From Thermodesulfobacteriota bacterium (GTDB lineage: Bacteria > Desulfobacterota > Desulfobulbia > Desulfobulbales > JBFMBH01), in contig JBFMBH010000001.1 in assembly GCA_040755095.1 (NCBI GenBank), forward strand, positions 62,001-126,000: a DNA stretch of 64,000 nucleotides. Direction: 5' to 3'. Made by a program: the position numbers and the translations under genes. Below are positions 51,901 to 60,930 of this stretch, piece by piece. A model generated the notes under the pieces. That model saw nothing but the letters and a program-made list of their open reading frames with translations, was not told where the DNA came from and made no database searches. How positions within the stretch are numbered: the stretch's first letter is position 1; each line of letters opens with the position of its first letter.

Positions 51901-54900
51901 GGAGCCGGGACATCAGGTGGGCGGCGGCAACGGCAATGCCCAGGACTGCGAGTCCTGCCACAGCACCCTCGGCCAGTACCGGCTGCACGGTCTGACCGTG
52001 GCCGACGTGGCCGGCGACCACACCGCCTTCACCACCAGCCACAGCGCGGAGAAGGCCTGCAGCAACTGCCACACCATGGCCTCGTCCAGCCAGAGCCTGG
52101 ATCTGCACCCCAGCTGCACCACCTGCCACACCACCCATGCCACCGACGGCTCGGGCCGCACCACGGCCATCAACAACGGCCGCGAGGCCGGCCACCACGT
52201 GGGCGGCGGCAACAACGTCACCCAGAGCTGCGAATCCTGCCACAGCGCCAAGGGCACCTATTCCCTGCACGGCCTCACGGACGACAACGGTGCCGACGGC
52301 GTGGCCGATGCCCACGACCAGCTGGTCACCTCCCAGGGCGCCTGGGTGTCCACCGGCAACCAGGTGCCGGCCTACCGCAAGGCCGACTACAGCGGCAAGA
52401 TCAAGTACGGCGTCTACGGCGGCCTGCTCGCTCCGGACTACAACTGCGCCGACTGCCATGCCGCGGACCGCGCCACCATCACCACCCTGGAAGCGGTGCA
52501 GCTCCACACCAGAGCCAACGGCACCGGCTTCGGTGACTGCCGGACCTGCCACACCGCAAGCGGCATCAGAAACGAGGTGGACAACGGCCGCGAGCCCGGC
52601 CACCACATCGGTGGCGGCGGCAACCAGGCCGTCAGCTGCGAGACCTGCCACCAGGCGGCCTACGACGCTGCCAGCCCCAGCGGCCAGAAGATGTACCAGT
52701 ACGACGGCGTGCGGCACCACACCACCGCCTACGCGCAGGCCGGCGACTGCACCTATTGCCATGCCGACCCGCGGCCGGCCACCCCCACCCAGGCCACCGG
52801 CTATGCCGCCACCGCCGACACGGTGGGCACCTCCAGCACCGGCTGGAATACCGACTACGCCCTGGGCTATGCCGACGCCAACGTCCCGAAACAGCCTGCC
52901 TGCCGTCTGTGCCATACCAATGCCATGACGTATTCCGTGAACGTGGACGGTGGCAATGGCAACCATGGATTCAACATCGGTGGGCCGACCAATGGTCTCA
53001 CCGTGTATGCCAATGACTTCAACGCCACCACAACAAGCTTCATCAACACGTCCACCCGACCCGTAAACGCCACGAAGATGACCCAGACCGGGTTGGCCTC
53101 GCACCGCATCGCGGCCAACGACGGCGCAACGCTGATCCAGGTTGAGAACATGGGTGCCTGTTTCACGTGCCATTCGGTGCAGATCATGCACGCAGCCCCA
53201 AAACCAGGCGCCGACTACCCTGCCCCTGGCTGTGGGCAATATGCGCCCCTGGACAGTCTGCGCTACGCGCCTGGCCGGTCGGTTTTCAACCTCCTCAAAG
53301 GAAGCGCCACCGGCAACACCACGTCGTGGGACGATCATCGCTATTCCAGCAACAGCCTGCAGCCCTATGACCCGTGCTCGGACACCAACAGCACACGAAC
53401 GCGGGCCAAGAATTACCTGAAGAACAACAACGGAAATGACTGGCAATGGGGCGATGTCGCGGGTGATTCACTGCTGGGCGTCCCTGCCTCCAGCTCCTTC
53501 TCCAATTTCGAAGGGCTGAGTGGCATGCCGACCAATGGCGCGACGTACAACGTTCCGGTGTTCGCCAACATCGCGGCACCGGCCATCCCCGACAACATCC
53601 ACATCACCAGGGCCTACTACCAAGCCGGCGCCCTGACCGTAGAGGCCTACAGTGAGAAGGGGGCGGGCCAGACGCTCTCCTTCACCTACACCGGCGGCGG
53701 CTGCAACGGCACGGCCATGACCTGGAACGGCAGCTTCTACGCCGGCACCTGCAACAGCCCCAGCGGCTGGACCGAAGGGGTGGATACCGTAACGGCCAGC
53801 AACACCGCCACCGCCAGCCCGCTGGACGTGGAGACCCGCCTGGTGACCGGCTTCAAGGCCGCGGCAGCGGTAGCTGACAGCCTCACCGCCTGGTCGGGCC
53901 TCACCACCAGCCTGGCTCCCCTGGCCAACGATACCGGCACCGGCATCTACCTCTTGGCCATCGATGCCGCCGGCCTCAACGCCAACTGCACGGCGGAGAT
54001 GAGCGGCAACCAGGTGGCCCTCACCTGCGGCGCCGCCACCGGCGCCATGGGCAGCTTCGGCTACACCATCAAGGACGCCGGCGGCGGCCAGTCCTCGGCC
54101 ACGATCACCGTCACCGCGGCGGTGAACTCCGCCCCGACACTGGCCATCGCCGAGCCGGACGGGGTCAACGACCAGGTGTTCGCCGGCGACCTTTATCCCA
54201 TTACGTACACCCTGGACGATCCCGACGAGACGGTGACCGTGGCCTTCTACCGGGACAACGACCATGCCGGGGAGAACGGCACTGCCCTCCCCGGTGCCTG
54301 CGCCGCGGCAGCCGAGGGCAGCGGGGTCACCTGCGCCTGGGACACCACCGGCCTGGCACCCGGCACCTACTATGTCTACGGCCAGGTGAGCGACGGCTAC
54401 CACCCGGCGGTGAGCGCTTACTCGGCCGGGGCACTTACGGTGGTGGCGCCGGTGAGCGTGGCCGGTCCGGCCTCGGCCCTGGCCACCGCCGGCGGCGGCA
54501 CCAACACCGCCACGGCCAGCTATGCGGCGGCAGCGGGCAGCAACCGGATCGTGCTCATCGCTGTGGCCTGGGAGGACACCACCTCCAGCTACGACACCAA
54601 CGAGACAGTGACCAGCGGCACTTACGGCGGCCAGGCCATCAGCCAGGTGGCCGTGACCCGCTCCAGCGACGGCAGGCAGGGGGTGTGGGTGGGCTATGTC
54701 ACTGCCGCCAAGCTGGCGGCCAAGAGCGGGGATGCCATCAGCCTCAGCTTCGACGGCGACGGCAACAACCCCAACGTGGCTGCCATCACCGCCATGACCC
54801 TGGCCAACGCCAGTCAGGCAGCGCCGGCGGCGGTGACTGCCAACGGCACCAGCGGCACCGCCCTGGCCTGGTCGGGCCTGGCGGTGAATGCCGGCGGCTA

Positions 54901-56101
54901 CGCGGTCTACCTGGCCAACGCCGACGGTGCGGTCACCTTCGACCCGCCTCCGCCCGGTGGCAGCAACGACTTCACCGAGCGCTTCGACACCCAGATCGGC
55001 AGCCAGTTCCAGCTCACCGCCGGCGACAAGGCGATCACGTCCACCGGCACCTCCGCGGAGACGGTCACCAGCTCTTTGTCCGGCCGCTGGGCCCTTACAG
55101 CGGTGGCGGTGCAGTCCAACGCCAACTTCGCGCCCAGCCTGGCCATAAGCCAGCCGGACGGGGCCGGCGATGCCGTTTATCCGGGCAGCTCCTACAACAT
55201 CACCTACTCCCTGGAGGACGGCGAGGATGTGGTGACCGCCGCCTTCTCTTACGACGTGGACAACACCGGCCTCGATGGGGTCGCCATCACCGGTGCCTGC
55301 GCCACCGCCGCCGAGGGCACCGATGCCACCTGCGCCTGGGACACCACCGGCCTGGCACCCGGGACGTACTATGTCTACGGCGCCAGCGACGACGGCATCA
55401 ATCCGGCGGTGAGCGCGTACTCCCCCGGTCCCATCACCATCAACCCCTGCCCGGCGGTGGCGGTGCTGGACACCTGGACCTCGGTCTACGGCGGCACCGC
55501 CAGCTCGCCCTCCGGCACCAAGACCGTCTCCGCCGGCAGCGACTCCAACCGGCTGCTGCTGGTGGCGGTGTTGAACGAATACACGGGCAATGTCACGAAC
55601 TCCTGGACCGTCACCTACGGCGGCCAGACACTGACCCAGGTGGCCACGGTCAACAACGGCTACAGCAACATGTGGCTGGGCTATCTCAAGGAGAGCGGCC
55701 TCGACGCTGCCACCAGCACCACGGTCAGCGTGACCATGACCGGCAACAAATCGTACAGCCGGGTCTACGCCATGGTGCTGGACGGGGTGAGCCAGACCAC
55801 CCCGGTGGCTTCTCCCAGCGGCGTTTACAACTCCAACTCCTCCGGCACCCAGGTGGCCACCGGCAACATCACCTGGACCGCCAACGACCGGGTGGTCTAT
55901 GCCGCCAACTCCACCAGCACCAGCGCCGGCCACGGCCAGCCCGGCACTTACACCGAGGCAGTGGAGAATCTGTCCACCCTGGGCGGCTCCGCCGGCTACC
56001 GGACCGCGGTCACCGGCGGCGGCACCGAGGCCGTCACCGTCACCCACGCCAGCGGCCGCTCCGCCATCATCGGCGTGGCGGTGAAGGGGGCGTGCAACTG
56101 A
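48920..56101 (+). CDS. Giant multiheme c-type cytochrome with adhesin-like C-terminus
   Basis: This 2,393-residue protein has a signal peptide (AALAALFFGLVLAAPAALA) and, between about residues 50 and 1420, 35 CXXCH motifs by my count, one per ~39 residues, plus one CX5CH site. Part of this region is a tandem repeat of 94 residues. Residues 1420-1735 are non-haem, and the last 660 residues form two copies of a 333-residue unit, each with a domain starting APxLAI-PDG and containing CAWDTTGLAPGTYYVYG, then a beta-rich domain. These look like cell-surface beta-sandwich modules. No membrane anchor or sorting motif is seen at the end. Such a protein could wire electrons over tens of nanometres outside the cell; that role is inferred. 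Start at ATG 48920; ATG 48938 is also possible. Confidence 0.9.
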   Translation: MGTKAGMKTTMRTKAALAALFFGLVLAAPAALADQLGIDYPHYQPSGVGCDSCHYIAEEPPAWVSHVAQDIDDTPSNNLCWSCHNDVRAQFVEPHSALTTSTRYGTTWSVECRTCHWPHHQLQPRTYGAASHVAAGSSTALTANSLSLAGAGWIPNSFAGYLLIPNTSQLSYSYRITTSTSDTVWVEPAMDLSKAAVGNPFAIVYGKLVKNSLATPNSGTKTVRLFRREGPNSFADGDATYDGVCEVCHTQPSHFRNNGAAPDQLHNNLNGWQGGNCILCHTHANGFGHGPDGGGTACADCHGKDQDQGGKGSFQSHSTHTETDADDLKGAGGLLCNACHDTTDYPFFKSGTDISGDGRLSLAETDVCDTCHSPGGAYDGVNAPASGAKANWKNGIYAGLGLRPGKETWCLGCHDDLPANSRQDGSGIVAPNKAGDGLTYGYFLTGHGRTTPFNATLHGQNGPGYACAVCHETTASHLNHTAGDRRLMAVPGDGLASTSAATEVCQDCHQVGQSANGALGFDASAEATIHSGAITGKYNTNAAAAFPAYGNSADYATSPGYQCEDCHDVHGTGKLAMLLPVIDGRLAGASNPVAITGLGSADSDLLDLDPAAGPDNGVCDACHQAGNDPHPDTSHAGNHYQGETGNACMACHTHTRSFAHGGGAGMSCGTANSCHGTFDSHPTHVKDSAMVLVDCDACHNTGSFPTFADGQTLAGTSVCAGCHGGGSALAKTYWQSPGSEAMAAGSWLAVEGDANYCGTCHGGNESADHNNLNASAGCSSCHQPLGTKVEMLALHNGAACSTCHLSADVAVTATISTGKSGGGNTAVQCTSCHTGPGGNAMHGLATIDAELQARHNMLSVSANAGSDPADCAICHTMGSAQARLDLHPGCLACHTSADPDVVAAISGGIAGSTINCETCHDAQGENRLHGLTIAAVAGDHTGFGTSHTGESACGNCHLMATASDSLDLHPACSSCHTTHATDATLRTAVVNDGREPGHQVGGGNGNAQDCESCHSTLGQYRLHGLTVADVAGDHTAFTTSHSAEKACSNCHTMASSSQSLDLHPSCTTCHTTHATDGSGRTTAINNGREAGHHVGGGNNVTQSCESCHSAKGTYSLHGLTDDNGADGVADAHDQLVTSQGAWVSTGNQVPAYRKADYSGKIKYGVYGGLLAPDYNCADCHAADRATITTLEAVQLHTRANGTGFGDCRTCHTASGIRNEVDNGREPGHHIGGGGNQAVSCETCHQAAYDAASPSGQKMYQYDGVRHHTTAYAQAGDCTYCHADPRPATPTQATGYAATADTVGTSSTGWNTDYALGYADANVPKQPACRLCHTNAMTYSVNVDGGNGNHGFNIGGPTNGLTVYANDFNATTTSFINTSTRPVNATKMTQTGLASHRIAANDGATLIQVENMGACFTCHSVQIMHAAPKPGADYPAPGCGQYAPLDSLRYAPGRSVFNLLKGSATGNTTSWDDHRYSSNSLQPYDPCSDTNSTRTRAKNYLKNNNGNDWQWGDVAGDSLLGVPASSSFSNFEGLSGMPTNGATYNVPVFANIAAPAIPDNIHITRAYYQAGALTVEAYSEKGAGQTLSFTYTGGGCNGTAMTWNGSFYAGTCNSPSGWTEGVDTVTASNTATASPLDVETRLVTGFKAAAAVADSLTAWSGLTTSLAPLANDTGTGIYLLAIDAAGLNANCTAEMSGNQVALTCGAATGAMGSFGYTIKDAGGGQSSATITVTAAVNSAPTLAIAEPDGVNDQVFAGDLYPITYTLDDPDETVTVAFYRDNDHAGENGTALPGACAAAAEGSGVTCAWDTTGLAPGTYYVYGQVSDGYHPAVSAYSAGALTVVAPVSVAGPASALATAGGGTNTATASYAAAAGSNRIVLIAVAWEDTTSSYDTNETVTSGTYGGQAISQVAVTRSSDGRQGVWVGYVTAAKLAAKSGDAISLSFDGDGNNPNVAAITAMTLANASQAAPAAVTANGTSGTALAWSGLAVNAGGYAVYLANADGAVTFDPPPPGGSNDFTERFDTQIGSQFQLTAGDKAITSTGTSAETVTSSLSGRWALTAVAVQSNANFAPSLAISQPDGAGDAVYPGSSYNITYSLEDGEDVVTAAFSYDVDNTGLDGVAITGACATAAEGTDATCAWDTTGLAPGTYYVYGASDDGINPAVSAYSPGPITINPCPAVAVLDTWTSVYGGTASSPSGTKTVSAGSDSNRLLLVAVLNEYTGNVTNSWTVTYGGQTLTQVATVNNGYSNMWLGYLKESGLDAATSTTVSVTMTGNKSYSRVYAMVLDGVSQTTPVASPSGVYNSNSSGTQVATGNITWTANDRVVYAANSTSTSAGHGQPGTYTEAVENLSTLGGSAGYRTAVTGGGTEAVTVTHASGRSAIIGVAVKGACN
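51440..52264 (+). repeat. Tandem haem-repeat array inside the giant cytochrome
   Basis: Two consecutive 282-base units (51701-51982 and 51983-52264) encode 94-residue repeats that begin HGLT, continue AVAGDHT or DVAGDHT, and carry four haem motifs each (one CxNCH, one CxxCHTTHATD pair and CESCH-type). A diverged 261-base unit precedes at 51440 and a partial copy starts at 52265. The repetition is at protein and DNA level, suggesting growth by unequal duplication. Confidence 0.8.
54125..56101 (+). repeat. Duplicated 333-codon unit in the giant cytochrome C-terminus
   Basis: The unit at 54125-55123 recurs at 55124-56101. The two share PDG near the start, CAWDTTGLAPGTYYVYG about 75 residues in, an SAYS segment, and a following beta-rich domain with YGGQ. 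Neither carries haem motifs. Confidence 0.75.
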
Positions 56102-56141
56102 CCCCATCCGCCGTCGCCCCACCGGTCTTCCCCCGCCCACG

Positions 56142-56184
56142 CCACAACCAAGGCCCCGCCATCCCGGTGGGGCCTTGGTCGTGG
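56142..56184 (+). terminator. Long hairpin after the giant cytochrome
   Basis: A 16-bp stem (56142-56157 with 56169-56184; core CCAAGGCCCC/GGGGCCTTGG, one G-T wobble) closes an 11-base loop 40 bases after the stop. There is no U-tract, so it may be a bidirectional or attenuating structure. Confidence 0.65.
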
Positions 56185-56305
56185 TGGCGACAGCCCCTTG
56201 CCAAAGGCCGTGAAGGAAGCCAAGATCAGAAGAACGCCGCCGGGGCTGCCACCTGGGTGCTCCGGCGAGATCCCCGGCCCAGGTGGCGGCTCGATGCCGC
56301 CGGCA

Positions 56306-56477
56306 GGTGCCGCTGCTGTCAGGGCTGGCGCCGGCATCGCCGGGGGATGAATCCCCCGGCTACCGTTTCTGCTCTCGCTTCGCGAGGCTTGGGTGCCGCT
56401 GCTGTCAGGGCTGGCGCCGGCATCGCCGGGGGATGAATCCCCCGGCTACCGTTTCTGCTCTCGCTTCGCGAGGCTTG
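56306..56477. repeat. 86-bp tandem duplication with two hairpins per unit
   Basis: The 86-base sequence at 56306-56391 is repeated directly at 56392-56477 with, as far as I can read, no difference. Each copy contains GCCGGGGGA-TGAA-TCCCCCGGC (9-bp perfect stem) and CTCGC-TTC-GCGAG. Two palindromes per unit recall REP/BIME elements. It lies in the 451-base gap before the OmpA-domain gene. Confidence 0.85.
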
Positions 56478-56552
56478 CAGGAAGGGAGCTTCTTGGAGAG
56501 CCCCGCCAGAGCGGACAACCGGCCGGGGAGACGCCCAGGCGCAGGTGACCGT

Positions 56553-57764
56553 ATGCTCCGTTTTCTTCTGTGCTCCATCCTGGCGCTGGTGCCGGTGATC
56601 GCCCATGGCGCGGCGCCGGGCTTCTTGTTGAAGAAGGCAGGCACCCTGTCCGGCCAGGTCTTCGTGGACAACGCGCCGCTGGCCAACGCTGTCGTCGCCT
56701 TCTTCCTGGAGGCCAAAGGGCTGCCGCCGGTCCATCCCGGCATGACCCGGGTGCCGGAGGCCCTGGGTCGCCTGGACGGGGACGGCCGCTTTGCCGTCCG
56801 GCTGGCCCCGGGCAGCTATTACCTGGGCATGCTGCAGCGGGATCCGGCGGCAGGACCGGGGCCGCCCCGGCCGGGAGAGGCGTTCTATTTCGCAGCCGAT
56901 CCGGAAAGGGCGACGCTGCGGGTCTTCACCCTGGCCCGGCAGGAGACCCTGGACCTGGGCCGGATCGACGGCCTGCCGCCGGAGCGCCTTGCCGGTGTCC
57001 CGGCGCCGGCGGTCTTCACCGCCCGCGGCCGGCTGCTGGATGGCCAGGGCCAGCCGGTGGCAGGGGCGGTGGTGCTGGCCAAGCGGCATCTCGATGTACC
57101 CCGGCCGGATGTGGCCTCGGCCCGCACCGGCGCGGACGGCGCCTTCACCCTGGCCCTGCCGGCGGAGACGCCCTTCTTCCTGGTGGCCCGGGAGACCATG
57201 GCTGGCGGCCGGCCGCAGCCGGGGCAGCTGGTCGGCACCTATGGCATCCGTTCCGAGACCGGGTTCTTCCCGGCGATGTTTGGCGGGGAGGCCGGCGACG
57301 GCCAGGGGCTGAGCGCCGGCACCCGGCCGCAGACCGTGGCCGGCGCGGCCGGCGAGACGCGGCCGGATCTGGAGATCGTCATGTACCCGGTACCGGATCC
57401 GGCGGCCATCAAGGCCTCCCTGCAGGGCGCCTTCACCGGCCCCGCCAGCGAGGCGGCACCGGATCTGGGGCCCATCCCCTTCGCTGTTGGCGGGGACCGT
57501 TTGGACGAGGGAGGGGCGGCGATCCTCGACCGCTGGGCCGGTCTTCTGAGTGCCCGGGCGACGACGCAGGTGGAGGTCCGGGGCTATGCTGACGACGCCG
57601 GGGCGGCGGTCGCCAATGAGGAGCTGGCCAGGCAGCGCGCCCGGCAGGTGGCCGACTATCTGGCGGGCAAAGGGATTGCCCGGGAACGGCTCACCGTCCT
57701 GGGCGTGGCGGGCGGCGGCCGGCGGGTGGAGATCCGGGCCAAGGCCCGGGAGGAGGAGCGATGA
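56553..57764 (+). CDS. Secreted carboxypeptidase-regulatory-like / OmpA-domain protein
   Basis: The 403-residue protein has a signal peptide (MLRFLLCSILALVPVIAHG), then two beta-sandwich segments of the carboxypeptidase-regulatory type (LSGQVFVDNAPLANAVVAFF; ARGRLLDGQGQPVAGAVVLAKR). Its C-terminal 90 residues form an OmpA-like domain (FAVGGDRLDEGG, VEVRGYADDAGAAVANEELARQRARQVADYL) that would bind peptidoglycan. It would sit in the periplasm, tied to the wall. Its position after the giant cytochrome suggests a scaffold or tether. The stop overlaps the next gene by 4 bases. Confidence 0.8.
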   Translation: MLRFLLCSILALVPVIAHGAAPGFLLKKAGTLSGQVFVDNAPLANAVVAFFLEAKGLPPVHPGMTRVPEALGRLDGDGRFAVRLAPGSYYLGMLQRDPAAGPGPPRPGEAFYFAADPERATLRVFTLARQETLDLGRIDGLPPERLAGVPAPAVFTARGRLLDGQGQPVAGAVVLAKRHLDVPRPDVASARTGADGAFTLALPAETPFFLVARETMAGGRPQPGQLVGTYGIRSETGFFPAMFGGEAGDGQGLSAGTRPQTVAGAAGETRPDLEIVMYPVPDPAAIKASLQGAFTGPASEAAPDLGPIPFAVGGDRLDEGGAAILDRWAGLLSARATTQVEVRGYADDAGAAVANEELARQRARQVADYLAGKGIARERLTVLGVAGGGRRVEIRAKAREEER

Positions 57765-58375
57765 GACAGATGGTGGTGGCGGTTGTCGGAGCTCTGTTCT
57801 TGGCCAGCGGGGCCTGGGCCCAGGAGCCGGCGGTGGCGCTCGAGGCCCAGCAGGAGGAGGCCGTCTCCCTGTTCGGCGAGGCCTTTCGCCTCGCCACCTC
57901 GCCGGAACGCGACGCCAACATCGAGCGCCTGGCGTCCATCTACCGCCGGATCATCCACGACTGCCCGGACGTGCCCCTGGCCCAGGAGAGCTCCTGGCGA
58001 CTCATCGTCCTTCTGATCCGCGACCACGAGCCGCCGCGGATCAGCGACGCCCTGGGCGTCTACGGAGAGCTTCTGACCAGGCACCCGGACACGCCGGTGC
58101 GTCATGCCCTGGACAACGAGCTGGGCCGCTTCCTCTTCGAGAAGGCCCGGTGGACTGACCTGGCCACCATGCAGAGGCTGTCCGGGGCCGGCGAGGATCT
58201 TGGCCGCGCCCAGAAGCTGTCGCCGGTGATGCTCTTCTATTACAGCGAGGCCAAGTGGCAGCTCGGGGATCGGGCCGGCGCCCGCCCGGGCTTCCAGCGC
58301 ATCCTGGAGGACCACCCGCAGACGGTCATGGCGGCCACCGCCCAGGAGCGGCTCCGGCCAGCGGCCCACGAGTAG
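57761..58375 (+). CDS. Secreted TPR-like helical repeat protein
   Basis: The 204-residue protein has a signal peptide ending AWA, and helical repeats of about 40 residues ([74 protein letters not shown]), the style of TPR/Sel1 or YbgF-like periplasmic proteins. It is a clear paralogue of the lipoprotein at 62843 ([11 protein letters not shown] against [19 protein letters not shown] against ALAQEASWRLL). Function is unknown; TPRs usually mediate protein contacts. It is translationally coupled to the OmpA-domain gene. Confidence 0.75.
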   Translation: MRQMVVAVVGALFLASGAWAQEPAVALEAQQEEAVSLFGEAFRLATSPERDANIERLASIYRRIIHDCPDVPLAQESSWRLIVLLIRDHEPPRISDALGVYGELLTRHPDTPVRHALDNELGRFLFEKARWTDLATMQRLSGAGEDLGRAQKLSPVMLFYYSEAKWQLGDRAGARPGFQRILEDHPQTVMAATAQERLRPAAHE

Positions 58376-58520
58376 ACCTTGCCAAGGATCGGCCGGGGGA
58401 GTAGATTGGGCGGCTACCCCGGTGGCCGAACCCGGCCCCTCGACGTCTCGCCTGTCCCCATTCTGCCCGATCGCCTCATCCCTGCCCCCAGGGGCGGCAC
58501 CAACCCACGGAGGTCATCCC

Positions 58521-59507
58521 ATGCTGTTTCCCGAAAGCCGGCCGCGGCGGCTGCGGCGCAACGAGGCCTTCCGTGCCCTGGTCCGGGAGACCCAGCTCTC
58601 ACCAGCCCAGTTCATCTATCCCCTCTTCGTGGTGCCAGGCAAGGGGGTGAAGAAAGAGGTGGGCTCCATGCCCGGGGTCTTCCAGCTGTCGGTGGATCAG
58701 CTGGGCCGGGAGGCCAAGGAGTGCGTGTCGCTGGGTGTGGGCGGGGTCATCCTGTTCGGCCTGCCGGACAGGAAGGACCCCATGGGCTCTGGCGCCCATG
58801 TCAAGGACGGCCCGGTGCAGCGGGCCATCCGGGAGCTCAAGAACAAGGCCCCGGATCTCCTGGTGGTCACCGACGTCTGCCTGTGCGAGTACACCGACCA
58901 CGGCCACTGCGGGGTCATCATCGAGGGCCAGGTGGACAACGACGCCACCTGCGAGATCCTGGCCGAGACCGCGGTGTCCCACGCCAAGGCCGGGGCCGAC
59001 ATGGTGGCACCCTCGGACATGATGGACGGCCGGGTGGGCGAGATCCGCACCGCCCTCGACGACAATGCCTTCGAGATGACGCCCATCATGTCCTATGCGG
59101 TGAAATACGCCTCCGCCTTCTACGGGCCGTTCCGGGAGGCCGCCGACTGCGCCCCCCAGTTCGGCGACCGCCGGGCCTACCAGATGGACCCGGCCAATGC
59201 CCTGGAGGCGTTGCGGGAGGCCACCCTGGACGTGGAGGAAGGGGCGGACATCCTGATGGTGAAGCCGGCGCTGCCGTATCTGGACATCATCCGCCGGCTG
59301 CGGGACGAATTCGATTTGCCTGTTGCCGCCTACCAGGTGAGCGGCGAGTACGCCATGATCAAGGCCGCCGCGGCCAACGGCTGGCTCGACGAGGCCCGGG
59401 TCATGCACGAGTCGCTCTTGGCCATCCGCCGGGCCGGTGCCGAGATCGTCCTCACCTATTTTGCCAAGGACATGGCCCGCCTGCTCCAGGCCGGCGGCCG
59501 GCGCTGA
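58521..59507 (+). CDS. hemB: Delta-aminolevulinic acid dehydratase (porphobilinogen synthase)
   Basis: HemB joins two aminolevulinate molecules to porphobilinogen, an early step of haem synthesis. The 328-residue protein has the zinc site [14 protein letters not shown], the allosteric-site [10 protein letters not shown], the active-site Lys in [11 protein letters not shown] and the Schiff-base Lys in [13 protein letters not shown] at 58521 follows GGAGG. Haem supply fits the adjacent cytochrome genes, although hemB may be there by chance. Confidence 0.96.
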   Translation: MLFPESRPRRLRRNEAFRALVRETQLSPAQFIYPLFVVPGKGVKKEVGSMPGVFQLSVDQLGREAKECVSLGVGGVILFGLPDRKDPMGSGAHVKDGPVQRAIRELKNKAPDLLVVTDVCLCEYTDHGHCGVIIEGQVDNDATCEILAETAVSHAKAGADMVAPSDMMDGRVGEIRTALDDNAFEMTPIMSYAVKYASAFYGPFREAADCAPQFGDRRAYQMDPANALEALREATLDVEEGADILMVKPALPYLDIIRRLRDEFDLPVAAYQVSGEYAMIKAAAANGWLDEARVMHESLLAIRRAGAEIVLTYFAKDMARLLQAGGRR

Positions 59508-59548
59508 CCGCCAACCCCATCCCTGATCCGAGCCGAGGAGGAGACAAC

Positions 59549-60877
59549 GTGCTGACCAAGAAGGAGATCCTGGCCACCATCGAGCGGGAGCATATCCATT
59601 TCTTCCGCCTGCAGTTCTGCGACATCCTCGGCCAGGTCAAGAACGTGGCCCTGCCCATCAGCCAGGCGGAGAAGGCCCTGGACGGCCAGATGATGTTCGA
59701 CGGCTCCTCCATCGACGGCTTTGTGCGCATCGAGGAGTCGGACATGTACCTCAAGCCCGACTTCGACACCTTCACCATCCTGCCCTGGCGAACCCGGGAT
59801 GGCGTCAAGGCGGCGCGCATCATCTGCGACGTCTACAAGCCCGACGGTGAGCCCTTCGAGGGCTGCCCTCGCAACAACCTCAAGAGGGTGCTGGCCGAGG
59901 CGAAAGCAGCCGGCTATGCCATGAATGTCGGCCCGGAGGCGGAGTTCTTCCTCTTCGAATTCGACGAGAACGGCAACCCCACCACCTGCTCCAAGGACTC
60001 GGCCGGCTACTTCAGCGTCGACCCCATCGATCTGGGCATCGACTGCCGCCGGGCCATCATCCATACCCTGGAGGAGATGGGCTTCGAGATCGAGGCCTCC
60101 CACCACGAGGTGGCGGAGGGCCAGCACGAGATCGACTTCAAGTACGCCGACGCCCTGACCACCGCCGACAACACCATCACCTTCAAATGGGTGGTGAAGA
60201 CCATTGCCAAGCAGTTCGGCCTGTACGCCACCTTCATGCCCAAGCCGGTCTTCGGCATCAACGGCTCGGGCATGCACTGCAACCAGTCCCTGTTCAAGGA
60301 CGGCGACAACGCCTTCTTTGACCCCAACGGCGACCTGCAGCTCAGCGACGACGCCCGCCAATACATCGCCGGCCTCATGAAGTACGCCCGGGGCTTCGCC
60401 GCGGTCACCAACCCGCTGGTCAACTCCTACAAGCGGCTGGTGCCTGGCTACGAGGCGCCGGTCTACGTGGCCTGGTCGGCCGCCAACCGCTCCTCCCTGA
60501 TCCGCATCCCGGCCGCCCGGGGCAAATCGACCCGGGTGGAATTCCGCTCCCCGGATCCCTCCTGCAACCCGTACCTGGCCTTCGCCTGCATGCTCACCGC
60601 CGGCATGGAGGGCATCCGCACCAGGCTCGATCCGCCTCAGCCCACCAACCGGAACATCTACAGGATGAGCCCGGAGGAGATGGCCACCGCCGGCATCCAC
60701 AGCCTGCCCGGCTCCCTGGCCGAGGCCCTGGAAGCCCTGAAGAGCAATCCCCTGGCGGAAAAGGCCCTGGGCAGCCACATCCTGGAAAAATTCATCCAGG
60801 CCAAGTCCATCGAATGGGACGAGTACCGCACCCATGTCACGGACTGGGAGCTGGCCAACTACATGAAAATCTACTAG
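59549..60877 (+). CDS. glnA: Glutamine synthetase type I
   Basis: GlnA condenses glutamate and ammonia with ATP. The 442-residue protein has the beta-grasp start ([16 protein letters not shown]), [32 protein letters not shown] and [14 protein letters not shown], all GSI signatures. Its length and the segment [10 protein letters not shown] near the C-terminus match the short GSI-alpha class, which lacks the adenylylated Tyr region and is usually feedback inhibited. The start is GTG at 59549 with GAGGAGGAGA upstream. No glnB is adjacent. Confidence 0.95.
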   Translation: MLTKKEILATIEREHIHFFRLQFCDILGQVKNVALPISQAEKALDGQMMFDGSSIDGFVRIEESDMYLKPDFDTFTILPWRTRDGVKAARIICDVYKPDGEPFEGCPRNNLKRVLAEAKAAGYAMNVGPEAEFFLFEFDENGNPTTCSKDSAGYFSVDPIDLGIDCRRAIIHTLEEMGFEIEASHHEVAEGQHEIDFKYADALTTADNTITFKWVVKTIAKQFGLYATFMPKPVFGINGSGMHCNQSLFKDGDNAFFDPNGDLQLSDDARQYIAGLMKYARGFAAVTNPLVNSYKRLVPGYEAPVYVAWSAANRSSLIRIPAARGKSTRVEFRSPDPSCNPYLAFACMLTAGMEGIRTRLDPPQPTNRNIYRMSPEEMATAGIHSLPGSLAEALEALKSNPLAEKALGSHILEKFIQAKSIEWDEYRTHVTDWELANYMKIY

Positions 60878-60930
60878 GCTGGCAGCGAGCCAGGGGGATG
60901 GCGTGCTGACCCGCGTCACCCTGGCTGACG

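Noticed and set aside
48920-53200. Regular TGCCAC-containing spacing considered as a CRISPR-like array
   Set aside because: The recurring element is the codon pair for Cys-His of haem motifs in one long frame; the intervals are irregular and coding.
48833-53446. Open frame of 1,537 codons on the strand opposite the giant cytochrome
   Set aside because: It is Val/Gly/Ala-rich low-complexity sequence with no recognisable domain, and it mirrors a GC-rich repeat gene whose sense frame has 35 haem motifs. Long antisense frames are expected at this GC content.
53468-56140. Open frame of 890 codons opposite the cytochrome C-terminus
   Set aside because: Same reason: Gly/Val/Ala/His-rich shadow of a real gene, without a start site or domain.
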